64,000 nucleotides of DNA from Akebia trifoliata (GCA_017979445.1 JADQWC010000045.1:169630-233629); one strand, 5' to 3'. Positions 19,822 to 32,670 are shown, counted from the first letter of the stretch. The notes: a model not told the origin generated them from the letters alone. Numbers and translations are program-made.

Positions 19822-21017
19822 TCAACAAATTTGACTTGAAATATTTTTACATGGACGTTTGGCTTTGTCTTGATGGTCATCAGGATTGCTGTCAAGCTTG
19901 ACCCTCTTGGCTCTAACAACTGGCTCTTTGAATTCTGCTGGTCCGTCTAGATACCCTAAGGTGCGCTTGTTCCAAGCTTTCTCAATGAGGTGTACTAACT
20001 TTTCAATCAAAGGCTCGGGGGGAAAAAAAGCTTTGGGTTGAGGTAAAGATAACTCTATGGGTACGTTGTATTGTTTTGGGATCAAATTAGGATGGTAAAA
20101 AGATGTTTCTTCTAAACCGATCCGACGGACATAGTAGGATCCTTTGGTTCCTAGAACAGGGGGATTAGTCAACCACCAAGGGCACCTTAAACCGATATGA
20201 CGGGCAAGGCGAGACTCTAACCATTTGCTTCAAGCTTTGACCGAGTTGTGACGCACTAACAGGTTTCTCTTGAAAAAATGTTCTGGCCCATATTCGAGGT
20301 TTGAGGGAACATCTACGATTTTGAGACGATCACAAAGCCACATATAGAGTAAGTGGGGGCTTCCTTTGAAGCTTTCCCGCTCACCATTTTTTATGGCATC
20401 TAAATCTGAGAAAGTTTCAGCTAGGATGAGAGGTACTGGGTTGGCTTTCTTGGAGAGTTGAGAGGCTATATCTATGAAAGACTCAGGGATAGTTTGGCCA
20501 TCACTATTAGAGGTCAGTATGTATTGGGCTAGGATTCCTAGGCACAATCGATAATCTCTAGTGGCTCGCCAGGCCTCGGTTTTACATTAATAGGGTGACT
20601 GCGGGAGCGATATGGGCCCAGTAAAGGTACTAAGTCTAGTCTTCCGTTATGAACTAAGGCCTTGGCTTCTTCCTTGGAAATGTTTAGTCCTGTGACGAGG
20701 TCACCAGAATACCCGATCTTCAATGAAAGCCTGACTAGAGGTCTTGAAGTGGATATCCCCATGATGCCACAATAATCCTCGTAAGTGGGGCACAAGTGCA
20801 TATACCCCATATGGAATATGTGAAGGTAGGGGTTCCATCGCTTAGCCATAGCGCGTAAGAGGTTCCAATCTATCTCAAACTCGTGGAAGTAAAGAGCACT
20901 CCTCAACATGAATCTCCCAAAATTGATCTTCTCTACAGGGTGCATCCCTACGACGGTTGTTTTGACTAAATGATCGATTGGGCTATCGCCTGCGACTAGC
21001 ATCCTGGTTTGACACAA
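19822..21017 (-). pseudogene. ORF1 of element O
   Basis: It is the homologue of 7234-8459 in I. One G is missing near 20578 relative to I (GTTTTACATT after CCTCG against GGGTTTTACATT), shifting the frame after NVKP. A TGA near 20229 replaces the Trp codon of the KAWSKW motif. The segment HLLYMWLCDRLKIV is intact here and shows what I has lost. So the two relatives carry different lesions in the same gene. The function of ORF1 in Ogre elements is unknown. Confidence 0.75.
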
Positions 21018-21049
21018 AAGGGTATTTTAGTACTCTTCCAAAGTCCATG

Positions 21050-21235
21050 TAAAATATCAATTTTTCTCTTTATTTTCTTTTGAAAAAATATTTTCATTTC
21101 GGAAAATCTTATTCTAGTGGAAAACATTTTTGGAAAGTATTTTTTCTTGGAAAATACTTTTTTTGGAAAACACTTATTTTGGAAAACATTTTTTCTAGAA
21201 AATACTTTCCCTTTGTAAACCATTTTTATTCTCTG
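21050..21235 (-). repeat. AT-rich palindromic repeats upstream of ORF1, element O
   Basis: GGAAAACATTTTT and GGAAAATACTTT units recur about seven times, matching the tract at 8460-8640 of I in position and sequence type. An open frame here is Lys/Phe-rich and only reflects the repeat. Confidence 0.6.
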
Positions 21236-21239
21236 AAAA

Positions 21240-22900
21240 TTTGATTTCTATTTAAATGGGCCGGTCCATCATGATTGTTGGATCGAGATGGACTGGGTCA
21301 TTATTGAATTTTTGCAAGAAATGGATTCCTTATCGGGTTGGTGCACCCATTTTAATTTTCAAAATTTCTGATTCTTGAGGACAATCACACAATTTGATCT
21401 CATCATCCACATCATTCACATCAATCACAAGATCTCATCAGATTTAATTCAATTGACAACCCGGGAACACCCATGATAAGTTCGAGTCGTGACCTATAGG
21501 GAAGGTTTCTAGACTCTAAGCTTACTATGTGCAATGAATTTTTATCTTGCCACCCTTGCCCAAGCACACCTATATACCTTTCGATACGTGGTGACTTGGT
21601 TTGATATGCCGTATAGGTGATAATCTAAAACCTCAATTCACTTCTCTGAAGTCAAAAACAGCCAGTTTGATCTCCAGTTAAGAGGTGACGCACAATGCTG
21701 AGCAAGGGCCCACTTAAATACCTCTCATCTAGAATAGACATAGTCTATCCCCCTCATACAGTAGGGTACAACGAGGCAAGATCTTGCTTAGGCACCGGTT
21801 TTGACCAAGAAGTGTAATTGATATACTTAGATTAGCTTTTATACCTACGAGTACAAGTCAAGGGTTGTAGCTTTCATAAATGGTTTGGCATCCCACGAGG
21901 GGACCGACCACGTACTAGTACTACATTGGCAATCGGGACATGTGACTGTGTGGCTCACAACAGGTCAAAGGCTCAGGTCGCTCCAGCCTGGGTGCATCAA
22001 TATATCTCTCAGAATCACCTGATCAGACGGTATTGATGCCCCCAGTTTAATATACCCTAAGGTACGTGACTGCAGTTGTGATTTTCATGAATGACGTCGC
22101 ATCTCCGAAGAGACCGGGCCACGCACTAGTGCCACGTTGGCTATATGGGACTTGTAAGTGGGTAAAACAGTAAACGTGCTTGTGGTGTGTGCAAAACAGG
22201 GTGGGGTGTGCCCGGGGCCTTTTTCAAACACGTGGGCCCATGGATCCAATCAAACCAATCATTACAACATGAATTACATGAATATTTAATCGAAATAAAA
22301 CACTATCCCAATCACATGAATATTTAATCGAGATCAACATTATTCGAATCACATGATTGAAAATAAATATATCAAGCATATATCCATCTTAAAAGCAAAA
22401 TTTAATCCGAAATATTTATTCATGTATTTCAATCAAGGGTCATTTTGGACGGTCCAAAATAATTCCGAATTTTAAGGCACATTGGATCGAAGATAAATGG
22501 ATAATCGCTAGCATGGAGACTTGGAAATCCAATAACCCTTTTTTTTTTTTTTTTTTTTTGAAAAAAAAAAAAACAAAGGCCTAAAAATTTGATCCATAAA
22601 TGGATTGACATATCATTTTTTACTAGTGTCACCCCAATTTCCATATAAATAAACAATCATTATAATTGACGTGACATTAGAATTGTTGATATGTTTAAAT
22701 CACATAAAATAGATGTGCGAGATTTCATCTACCCATAACACGTGAAATCACATTTTTTTCTTCTTTCTTTAAAAAAATATTAAATGGACAACAAGCAAAA
22801 ACAGCAAAAAAAATAAAAAAACTATTTTTATTTTTTAAAATTAAAACAAAAGATCATTTGTTAGGAACCATCATGTTCAATAAAAGGGGGTGCCCTTAGT
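21240..22900 (-). other. 5' leader of element O
   Basis: It is aligned with 8641-9780 of I. Palindromes GTACTAGTAC (21912-21921) and GCACTAGTGC (22123-22132) are both kept, each followed by an ACATTGG or ACGTTGG sequence. Long T and A runs occur near 22540-22575 and at 22750-22850. There is no gene. Confidence 0.65.
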
Positions 22901-23194
22901 AAAATGAAGATCTTATTTACCCTCACACCATCTTCTCCATTAGCCATGTTCACATTTTAAAAAAAAAGCTGATCTAGACTCTCAACTCGATCGGTCGAAG
23001 TCAATTTAATCGATTTAGAACTCTTATCAATGATTTCCTATGATTCAAACCTGGATTAAGTTCGATAAAACGCTCCCATTAATAGTTTGTCAACGCTCCA
23101 TGTTTAATCCTTGAAAGAAATTGATGGTTTTCCTAAGTCATAATCAGATCAACCATCGAACAAACCACGCCGATTAGTTCGAGAGAACGAAACT

Positions 23195-23460
23195 AGTTAT
23201 TCTCTGATCTAGTTCGGTTGAAAACGATGGACTAGTTGGTTCGGTTGAAAACGATGAACCCAAGATCAGTTTTTGATTTGGTTTGGTTGAAAACGATGAA
23301 CCCAAGATCAGATTTTGATTTGGTTCGGTTGAAAACGATGGACACAAATTCGATTTTTTATTTGGTTCGGTTGAAAACAATGAACACAAGTTCGATTTTG
23401 ATTTGGTTCGGTTGAAAACGATGGACACAAATCGGTTTTTGATTTGGTTCGGTGAACCCC
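23195..23460 (-). repeat. 42-bp minisatellite in element O leader (second copy 25885-26150)
   Basis: Units contain GGTTCGGTTGAAAACGATG, then A/G-rich sequence and TTTTTGATTT, about six copies of 42 bp. Because 42 is a multiple of three, the minus strand shows a 130-residue open frame with a 14-residue repeat (FSTEPNQ-like). Its place in an untranslated leader and lack of conservation in I argue against a protein. Confidence 0.75.
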
Positions 23461-24291
23461 AATCTTTTAAGATGATGTGGGTTTTAAAAAAAATCAATTT
23501 TTTGTTGATTTTTGCTGGTTTCCAACGGCTGGACAGAGAGACCGAATCGGTCTCTATGTGAACCAACGTGTTCTCTTGGAGAAGATGATGTGGGAATATG
23601 AAAAATTAGATTCTATTTATTACACACCAACACATCAATGCTGTTAATGGGTGTGAAAATAAATAAAAAATAACTACTCGGGGCACCCAAAATTCTATCA
23701 CCTTGTGCAGTTGACAGAGCCTAGAAAAAATTCCTTTTTTTCTTTTTTTTTTTTTTTTTTTAATTTTTATTCTTTCTTGCTGTCAATGGATAGCACTACT
23801 TTTGGAAAAAGTAAATTTATTTTACTAAAAAAAAAAGGTTAATTACATACTCTTTTTCCTTAAAAAAAACAATTAAAAAAAAAAAAAAAAACTAAGAAGA
23901 TAAAACGCTATCCCATGATCAATCGCACACACCCTAAAAAAATAAAAATAAAAATAAAAATAAAGGAAAACCTACACACATAAAAGAATCAAGCATCATG
24001 ATCCACCAATCATCATACAATTTTCAATAAAACCAATTATTCTGAAATCTTTCATTATTTAGGATCACGTTCGATAACCCTTGATTGACTCACAAGAATA
24101 ATATGTCGAAGCCAAATATTTAAAATCAAAACACATACTCAATAATCGAAAAAATAAAATAAAATAAAAAAGTAACAAAAAACATAGACGCAAATAATGA
24201 ATAAACAAATAAACAAATAACAAATAAGAAAAATCTAGGTTATTTTAGCGATACTCCCATACTTGGGGTTTTTCAAGTTTGATCCTCAATG

Positions 24292-24309
24292 TCCCTAGTG
24301 GAGTCTCCA
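24292..24309 (-). other. Primer-binding site of element O, left duplicate (degenerate)
   Basis: The minus strand reads TGGAGACTCCACTAGGGA, two changes from the tRNA-Arg-type site of I and H. The second copy, 26965-26982, has the same two changes, so the mutations preceded the tandem duplication. Confidence 0.72.
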
Positions 24310-24310
24310 C

Positions 24311-25590
24311 TGAAAGTGCCCTCGATCCGCGGGGTGCGCGGATCCATTTTTGACCCTTGAGGTTTGGGAGTAGCCACCTAGTTATTATGGTCTAAGAACC
24401 AAACTGACTCTAAAACGGATAAAAAACTAATCTATTACAGAAAAAACTGAATCCGGGGATCATATTACGAGGTTGGAAGGTGTTAGGCACCAACCCCGCC
24501 CAGCCAATGCCGGTCTCTACTTATCCCAAATATAACTACATCGCTAATGACAAAACCTAGATAAAAATAATAATAAAAATCTTACCTTCGATCTGCAAAG
24601 GTTCTATTCCCTCAGATTTGGTGAAAATGTTCCTTGTACCGTACTCCTTACTTCGTTCTGTCTCCGGATCTGATTTTTGATCTCCGAGGTAAGGTATCTC
24701 CTTCTTGTATCTGGATGCTTTGAATTTGTTATAGATTTTTGGGAGTTTTTGAAAGGTTTCTAGGTGTTTTTTGGGCTAAAATCGAAGCAGGAGTGTTAGG
24801 TAAGGAGTTGGGGCTCCAAATTTAGGATTTTGGAGAGATTGTGGAGGCTTCTTCACCTAATTTTCCTAGGGTTTTTTCTTTTATACGAAAATGGGGTGTG
24901 GAAGCTCCTATTTATAAAGTTTTTTAGGAGAATTAGGGTTTGATTAGGGTTTCAATTAGGGTTTTGACTTAGTCTTTAGGGTTTTAATTTAGGGTTTTGA
25001 CTTTAGTCTTATGAGATTGACTTGATTAGTTTAGATTAGGGTTTTGACCTTATTCTTATGAGATTGACTTGATTAGTTTAGATTAGGGTTTTGACTTTAG
25101 TCTTATGAGATTGACTTTAAGATTGACTTTAGTCTTTCTTGGTTGACTTTTAATATGTTGACTTTAGTCTTACTTGATTGACTTTAAGATTGACTTTAGT
25201 CTTACTTGATTGACTTTAATTTTAATTAGGATTTCACTTTACATTAATTAATGATTTATTTTTTAATTTCAAAATTTTTAATTATTAAAGTTGTAAAATT
25301 ACCGTTTTACCCTCGGAGAGGATTTTTACGTTTTAAATCATTTTTCAATGTTCCAGGATGTTTTGCAATCAGTTTTTCGTAAGGAATTCAATAGAAATGT
25401 TGGTTTTTATCATTTATGAAATTTTTTTGGGTGAAATGATCGTGAATTTTATGAGGGGTATTTTCGTAATTTTGTCAAATTTTGTAAAAATTGGTGAAAT
25501 GATTTATTTGGTTTCGATTTGTTATTTTATGTGTTTGAATGGGTTTCCTAAGCGTAATGTAGGCTCTAGGGTTGTTTTGATGTTAGGGGT
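24311..25590 (-). repeat. Truncated LTR of element O (left duplicate)
   Basis: It contains the 3' end of the LTR in element sense, the loop-13 stem-loop (GGTTGG/CCAACC, about 24472-24496) and the TATA box (24908-24919), but lacks the outer 267 bases of U3 present in 28264-28530. It ends at the tandem duplication joint. Confidence 0.9.
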
Positions 25591-28264
25591 AAAATGAAGA
25601 TCTTATTTACCCTCACACCATCTTCTCCATTAGCCATGTTCACATTTAAAAAAAAAAACTGATCTAGACTCTCAACCCGATCGGTTGAAGTCAATTTAAT
25701 CGATTTAGAACTCTTATCAATGATTTCCTATGATTCAAACCTGGATTAAGTTCGATAAAACGCTGCCATTAATAGTTTGTCAAAGCTCCATGTTTAATCC
25801 TTGAAAGAAATTGATGGTTTTCCTAAGTCATAATCAGATCAACCATCGAACAAACCACGCCGATTAGTTTGAGAGAACGAAACTAGTTATTCTCTGATCT
25901 AGTTCGGTTGAAAACGATGGACTAGTTGGTTCGGTTGAAAACGATGAACCCAAGATCAGTTTTTGATTTGGTTCGGTTGAAAACGATGAACCCAAGATCA
26001 GATTTTGATTTGGTTCGGTTGAAAACGATGGACACAAATTCGATTTTTTATTTGGTTCGGTTGAAAACAATGAACACAAGTTCGATTTTGATTTGGTTCG
26101 GTTGAAAACGATGGACACAAATCGGTTTTTGATTTGGTTCGGTGAACCCCAATCTTTTAAGATGATGTGGGTTTTAAAAAAAATCAATTTTTTGTTGATT
26201 TTTGCTGGTTTCCAACGACTGGACAGAGAGACCGAATCGGTCTCTATGTGAACCAACGTGTTCTCTTGGAGAAGATGATGTGGGAATATGACAAATTAGA
26301 TTCTATTTATTACACACCAACACATCAATGTTGTTAATGGGTGTGAAAATAAATAAAAAATAACTACTCGGGGCACCCAAAATTCTAGCACCTTGTGCAG
26401 TTGACAGAGCCTAGAAAAAATTCCTTTTTTTCTGTTTGTTTTTTTTTTTAATTTTGATTCTTTCTTGCTGTCAATGGATAGCACTACTTTTGGAAAAAGT
26501 AAATTTATTTTACTAAAAAAAAAAGGTTAATTACATACTCTTTTTCCTTAAAAAAACAATTTAAAAAAAAAAAAAAAAAAAAAACTAAGAAGATAAAACG
26601 CTATCCCATGATCAATCGCATACACCCTAAAAAAATAAAAATAAAGGAAAACCTACACACATAAAAGAATCAAGCGTCATGATCCACCAATCATCATACA
26701 ATTTTCAATAAAACCAATTATTCTGAAATCCTTCATTATTTAGGATCACGTTCGATAACCCTTGATTGACTCACAAGAATAATATGTCGAAGCCAAATAT
26801 TTAAAATCAAAACACATGCTCAATAATCGAAAAAATAAAATAAAATAAAAAAGTAACAAAAAACAAAGACGCAAATAATGAATAAACAAATAACATATAA
26901 GAAAAATCTAGGTTATTTTAGCGATACTCCCATACTTGGCGTTTTTCAAGTTTGATCCTCAATGTCCCTAGTGGAGTCTCCACTGAAAGTGCCCTCGATC
27001 CGCGGGGTGCGCGGATCCATTTTTGACCCTTGAGGTTTGGGAGTAGCCACCTAGTTATTATGGTCTAGGAACCAAACTGACTCTAAAACGGATAAAAAAC
27101 TAATCTATTATAGAAAAAACTGAATCCGGGGATCATATTACGAGGTTGGAAAGTGTTAGGCACCAACCCCGCCCAGCCAATGCCGGTCTCTACTTATCCC
27201 AAATATAACTACATCGCTAATGACAAAACCTAGATAAAAATAATAATAAAAATCTTACCTTCGATCTGCAAAGGTTCTATTCCCTCAGATTTGGTGAAAA
27301 TGTTCCTTGTACCGTACTCCTTACTTCGTTCTGTCTCCGGATCTGATTTTTGATCTCCGAGGTAAGGTATCTCCTTCTTGTATCTGGATGCTTTGAATTT
27401 GTTATAGATTTTTGGGTGTTTTTGAAAGGTTTCTAGGTGTTTTTTGGGCTAAAATCGAAGCAGGAGTGTTAGGTAAGGAGTTGGGGCTCCAAATTTAGGA
27501 TTTTGGAGAGATTGTGGAGGCTTCTTCACCTAATTTTCCTAGGGTTTTTTCTTTTATAACGAAAATGGGGTGTGGAAGCTCCTATTTATAAAGTTTTTTA
27601 GGAGAATTAGGGTTTGATTAGGGTTTCAATTAGGGTTTTGACTTAGTCTTTAGGGTTTTAATTTAGGGTTTTGACTTTAGTCTTATGAGATTGACTTGAT
27701 TAGTTTAGATTAGGGTTTTGACCTTATTCTTATGAGATTGACTTGATTAGTTTAGATTAGGGTTTTGACTTTAGTCTTATGAGATTGACTTTAAGATTGA
27801 CTTTAGTCTTTCTTGGTTGACTTTTAATATGTTGACTTTAGTCTTACTTGATTGACTTTAAGATTGACTTTAGTCTTACTTGATTGACTTTAATTTTAAT
27901 TAGGATTTCACTTTACATTAATTAATGATTTATTTTTTAATTTCAAAATTTTTAATTATTAAAGTTGTAAAATTACTGTTTTACCCTCAGAGAGGATTTT
28001 TACGTTTTAAGTCATTTTTCAATGTTCCAGGATGTTTTGGAATCAGTTTTTCGTAAGGAATTCAATGGAAATGTTGGTTTTTGTCATTTATGAAATTTTT
28101 TTGGGTGAAATGATCGTGAATTTTATGAGGGGTATTTTCGTAATTTTGTCAAATTTTGTAAAAATTGGTGAAATGATTTATTTGGTTTCGATTTGTTATT
28201 TTATGTGTTTGAATGGGTTTCCTAAGCGTAATGTAGGCTCTAGGGTTGTTTTGATCTTAGGGGT
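25591..28264 (-). repeat. Tandem duplication, right unit
   Basis: It repeats 22901-25590 with rare substitutions and shorter homopolymer or AATAAA runs. The LTR in this unit continues past the duplicated part to its natural end at 28530, so this is the original position, or the less altered copy. Confidence 0.92.
26965..26982 (-). other. Primer-binding site of element O, right duplicate
   Basis: It is identical to the left duplicate and lies one base from the full LTR. It is degenerate against the intact site of H at 32477-32494. Confidence 0.72.
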
Positions 28265-28530
28265 ATTTTGATAATTTGGTCATTTTTAGTGATTTTTATC
28301 GTGAAGCTTCTTTTTGATTTGCAAGATGATGATTTCTATGTTTCTAGGGTAGTATTTTCCTAACGTAGCGTGATTTCTAAGGTTTTGTCAGTTCAAGATA
28401 CCTCATCCGGATTTCTTAAACATATCTGGTAATAAAATGAAGCATTGGAATAAACATTCATCATTGGGAACCGTTGCGATCGGGTTGACGAGTTGATTAA
28501 TCAGGCGAGTGCAAAAATGGGGTGTCTACA
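26984..28530 (-). repeat. Full 5' LTR of element O (1547 bp)
   Basis: In element sense it begins TGTAGACACC at 28530 and ends CTTTCA at 26984. The TATA box is at 27582-27593 and the TTGACY-rich repeat at about 27620-27900. The five bases outside are CCTAA (28531-28535); the matching copy beyond the 3' LTR is outside the window. Confidence 0.93.
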
Positions 28531-29200
28531 CCTAACTTTTGCCTAAGTCGCCCTTTCGGGTTTTCGACTTAGCAGACCTCTCTTTTTTTTCGATGATCTT
28601 GAATAACCAACTTGACAACTTCTTGGTTTCCTGCACCTTAACCGAGTCAATTAACATTCAGGAGGACTTAATAGGTGGGCTTAGGACATGGTTTAGAAAG
28701 AAAGGGTAAAAGGATCGACTTCCCAAAATGCCCCTAGTCTAATATTCTCTTTTTTTTGTCATTCTTTTCTGTAAATTCTTTTAACTTTTTTTTTTCTAAT
28801 GCCCCTAGTTGGCATTCTTTTTTTTTTTGCCAAAACTTTTTTTTTTATCTTTCATTATGAGATTTTTTTTTGACACTTTTTTTGAGAGAACGTATATGTT
28901 ATTTTTTGTTGTGACCGGGCCTGAAGTAATTTCTCAGGTTACCAACGTACCCCAAATATTTCTTTTTCTTTTGGGATCAGGTCAAAACGTAGTTCATACT
29001 AGACTTCCCTCCCAAGGTTAGTTGGTGTGGTTTAGAAAGAAGAGGCTATTGAATTTTTTTTTTTTTTGAGGCTGCGAGGGGTTAAAGAGGGTCATTTTTC
29101 TTTCTTGGCAAGGTAGGAAAATTGTTCGTCCAAAGAAGGCCTCCTTCGATTAAATGTTATTCGATTTGGTCAAGATTCTAAGAACTCAATGTCTTGATTG
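28531..29200 (-). pseudogene. 3' region and integrase tail relic of element H
   Basis: It begins with the TTTTGCCTAAGTCGCCC-type repeat unit also found at 4886-5110. The stem-loop block survives at 28918-29000 with ACGT at 28944-28947 and 28987-28990; the inner loop has grown by a T-rich insertion, yet CCCAAA and TTTTGGG still pair. The stretch at 29120-29200 matches the last codons of integrase in O (383-450). Confidence 0.65.
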
Positions 29201-30003
29201 CTTTGTCGAGTGAGATCTTCTTTTGAGAATGAAACGCTTTCAATCTTCTTTTGTAAAATTAAATATGATTGAGTTTTTCACATTTGACTGTTCACTCCTT
29301 CTAGAACTCTGTGAAAATCTTTTATCCTTTATGATGGATCCCTTCTTGCAAATATTGGCATCTTTGTCGATGGTTTCAACTACACAATCTTTGACTTTGA
29401 AGTTCACTCTTGACTCTAAGTCCTGATCCATTTTGGTGCAATCCATTCTGATGAAACGTAAAGTGGTATTCATATTCAACATATTCTAATAAGACCATGT
29501 GAGGACACTACTGAGTTTCTAAAGTGAGTTCTTTGTTTACTCATGTTCTTCTGAGGATAATGTAGTACCAGTTTACACTTTTCGAGTGTACTCTTTAATT
29601 CCAATATTTATCAGATTTGATTAGTGAACTCTGAGTCATTCCTCGTGTTAGATTTTATGCTCACATTATTATTGCACGCATGATAATCAAAAGCTTATTT
29701 ACTTTATTGGAATAAAAAGATATAGACCTACTAACTTGACTAAAAGTTAAAAATATAATAAATCTTAACATAATGGAATTGACCAACTGAATTTAAAGAC
29801 TAACGCAGTTGACATTAAAAAAGAAAACTCAAAATAGGGATATGATCCTGAATGGAAGGACACAACACTAGGGTTTATACCACTTTGGATATCTTCATGA
29901 GGGATGATCCAGGCTCGTCCACTTCCACCACACCTTCATGTTCTGATTCAAGCTTGTTTGACGATGGATAACCCATTACTTCAATACTCTCCTTGCTTTT
30001 CAG
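29201..30003 (-). pseudogene. Degenerate connector region of element H
   Basis: Weak similarity to 16000-16400 of O can be followed (for example CATATTCTAATAAGACCATGTG near 29480 against 16033). RT, RNase H and most of integrase are missing, which parallels the deletion in I. No open frame is convincing. Confidence 0.45.
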
Positions 30004-31449
30004 TTATGTCACTGTCTCAGGGTAGATGGGCCCATTTTGGTATGATAAGGATGCACTATCAAGACCAATCAAGCGGATAAAGGAAACTAGGTTAACTGAT
30101 TCAGGTTTGGATATGGATATTAGGTTCAGGGCAGGAGGGGGTTGATTTTGAAAGATAGGCAAATGGTTAGTTTTGACATTAGGCGTAGTAGGAGCGGGTA
30201 TGGTAACTTTTCCTTGTTCGATAAGGTCTTGGATAGCATGACGGAGGGTAATGCACCTATCAAGAACATGGCTAGGCATTTGATGGAATTTACAGCCCAT
30301 TGTTCAAGTTTGGAGGGAGAGGATTAGACAACGACTTAGGTTGTAACGGTGTCAATAGTTCCCTTTTCATCAATTTTTGATAAGCAACACTAAGGGACAT
30401 TACAAGATTAGAGAATTGTCTCCTAGGCTTGGCTTGTGAGGATTGAGTGGCTTGAGGAGTTAGGACAAAAGAGGTATTAGCCACTTGTAAGGAATTTGTA
30501 CTATGTTTGAAGTGTTTGGGTTTTCACTCAGACGAGTTGCCAAAGAGTCTTGAAGAGTAAGCATCCTCGAGTTGATTTTCGACTTCAAGAAGGGATTGAA
30601 AGGTAGGCAAGTATTGAGGCATCAAATACTTGGCGTAATTGGGAGTAAGATTCCTGAGGATGATCTTAACTTGCTCTTTTTCTTGATGTCGGTCCCATAA
30701 TTGAGCGGCTTCAACTCTCCATTGAGCAATGAATTCTGTGAAGGTTTCCCTGAGCTTTTGCTTAATCGTTTCTAGATCTCTTCTTGTCAGTTCAATGTCC
30801 GTGTTAAAAGAATATCGACTAACGAATTCTTTCATCAATTCGTGCCATGTTCTTACCTGAGACGAGTCCAGTGACATTAACCAGCGTAAGGCAGGACCTG
30901 TAAGGGTTCTCTGAAAAAGTTGGGCCATCTGTTCTTCACTCAGACCCTGAGACTGCATGATACCGACATATATTTTTAAGTGAGTCCTAGGGCATCTAGT
31001 CCCATCAAATTTATCCATATCTGCCATTGTGAACTTTTCTGACAGACGGACTGTAGGAAATAATGTCATTGCCCCTAATCCAAGGGCGAGATCGTCAGGG
31101 TCCTTGATATTCTTCAATGCAGTTTCTACCTGAGTTATTCGATAAGCTAATACAGGGTCAAAGGACACTTGATCATCTTCAAAATCTTCAACTAGGTCAA
31201 ACACGCCCTGAGGTTCTACAACTTTATCTTTTTTCTTTTCAGTCTTCAGGACCTCAATTTGTGTCTGGACAAAAGCAATAATCTACACTTGAAAGGAGTC
31301 CAAAATCTAACGGAGTGTTGCTTCATCCATTGTACTTGTTTCTTCTTGTGGAGAGTGTTGACTACTTGGGCTTGACAAAAGTACTCTAGTGAGATGACTC
31401 TTCTCACGGACCCAAAGTGGCACGGTTGGTTTAGAACGCCTAAGAGCAA
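30004..31449 (-). pseudogene. gag of element H
   Basis: The clearest piece is a 226-residue frame, 31204-30524, with FTMADMDKFDGTRCPRTHLKIYV, LTGPALRWLMSLD, ELTRRDLETIKQ and YLPTFQSLLEVENQLEDAY, the same capsid-like motifs as in O. It is followed, after stops, by 30484-30290 (a QFSNLVMSLSVAYQKLM segment) and by 30300-30004 with the CKFHQMPSHVLDRC knuckle-like motif. An N-terminal scrap at 31449-31246 is also broken. Although H is older, its capsid-like domain is less damaged than that of O. Confidence 0.85.
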
Positions 31450-32475
31450 TTATTACCTAATTAGAAGTAAATCAGGATCAACTATTGACTCGAAAGGTTG
31501 GATTCTTAACCACATGATAAAAAAGAATTTGAAATAAATTAGCCCAAGTCCACTTGTAAACATTAAGTCCAAATGCATTATAAGTCTATAAAGACCACAA
31601 GGGTGAAAGAAGTTAATTATGGGTCTACCCCTAGTTGGGGTTGAACCTTGGGTCAGACTAGTTAGTTTGACCACCTGATTGCATCTCTTTGGCACGGATT
31701 AAGTTGAGTCTTTGAACCTAAAAAAAATAATTGGTCCAACCGGTTAGATATTGTTTGGTTAGATCCATTTGTCAATTGGGCCAACTAGTTTAATTGGTTC
31801 AAATTGATTGATTGGTGCATTTTACCAATTGGGTCGGACCGATATTGCGGGTTTAATTTGAAAGGTGTGGATCGGTCCTCCCACTTACCTTTTGGTTAGA
31901 TTAAATGGAGTAACTCGGGAGTACTTATGGTCAGATTCGAGTCATGGCCTAATAGGACTGCACTTAGGTTCGAGGTTCTAAGCTCACTATATGATTGAGG
32001 CTAGGTTGGGACAAAGCTTAGGTTACTTCAGCCTGAAACACCGATATACTATCCTAATTTTACTTGGTCAAGCAGTACGTGGTACTCCAGTTTGATATAC
32101 CCGAAGGTACTGTACTAAAGTTGTAGCATTCACTGTCATCTCTTGTGTCCCGAAGGACCAAGTTAGCTTGGATCCGGCTACGGGAGTTTATAAGGACATG
32201 TTATGATGCAAACATGAATATGCATGCTCGTGGGTATGTGCAAAGGGACAAAGTGTGCCTGGGGCATTTTCGCGAATATCCAATCATACAAACCATATTC
32301 ATCCCATCATCAAACAAATTATAATGATTACAACAATTGATTACATCCAATCACAATCCAATGAAAGAAAGGACAAAATCTAACCTAATCTAATAGTCTC
32401 ATTGAGTCAATTGGGTTAACTCGAGTGAAAGTCAACCTAAGGAAAGTCTTTGATCCGATCAAGTTTGACCCTAAA
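31450..32475 (-). other. 5' leader of element H
   Basis: It shows partial similarity to the leaders of I and O between about 31915 and 32270 (phrases CAGATTCGAGTCATGGCCT, GATATACCCGAAGGTAC). ORF1 is absent: gag follows the leader directly. No other gene is seen. Confidence 0.6.
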
Positions 32476-32476
32476 A

Positions 32477-32494
32477 TCCCCAGTGGAGTCGCCA
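32477..32494 (-). other. Primer-binding site of element H, intact tRNA-Arg type
   Basis: The plus strand TCCCCAGTGGAGTCGCCA is preceded by A, so 19 bases match the tRNA-Arg 3' end as I remember it. It is one base from the LTR. Confidence 0.82.
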
Positions 32495-32670
32495 CTGAAA
32501 TCACCTCGACCCGCTTTCCACCAAATAATGGATAAGGGTCTGATTAGTAAATGGAAAGTTTTTAGGGAATAAAGAGTCACCACCTAGTTTAGGTCTAGGA
32601 ACCATAAATGACTCCGAAGTGGATCGGTTCGGTCCACAGATTAGAGAAATGGGTAAGGGGTCAGATTACG

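Larger units (their letters stand above)
22901..25590 (-). repeat. Tandem duplication, left unit (leader, primer site, truncated LTR of O)
   Basis: The 2690-bp unit starts AAAATGAAGATC and includes the distal leader, 42-bp repeats, primer site and the first 1280 bases (plus-strand left part) of the LTR. It is followed directly by a second near-identical unit. The joint at 25590/25591 fuses LTR interior to leader sequence; flanking bases at both breakpoints share only GT. Confidence 0.92.
1..28530 (-). mobile_element. Element O: Ty3/gypsy Tat/Ogre-type retrotransposon, right part in window
   Basis: Read on the minus strand this element runs from its 5' LTR (ending at 28530) through a primer site, long leader, ORF1, gag, protease, RT, RNase H, archaeal-type RNase H and integrase to a 3' untranslated region that leaves the window at base 1, so the 3' LTR is not seen. 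The ORF1-gag-pro-pol order with an extra RNase H before integrase is the signature of the plant Tat/Ogre lineage. All coding parts carry stops or frameshifts, so it is dead. Element I occupies 1115-13623 and interrupts integrase. The 5' LTR/leader region is tandemly duplicated. It sits in the 3' region of an older relative, element H. Confidence 0.93.

Noticed and set aside
23174..23566. 130-residue repetitive protein (copy at 25864-26256)
   Set aside because: It is a 42-bp repeat in an untranslated leader; the frame is open because 42 is divisible by three, and it is not conserved in element I.
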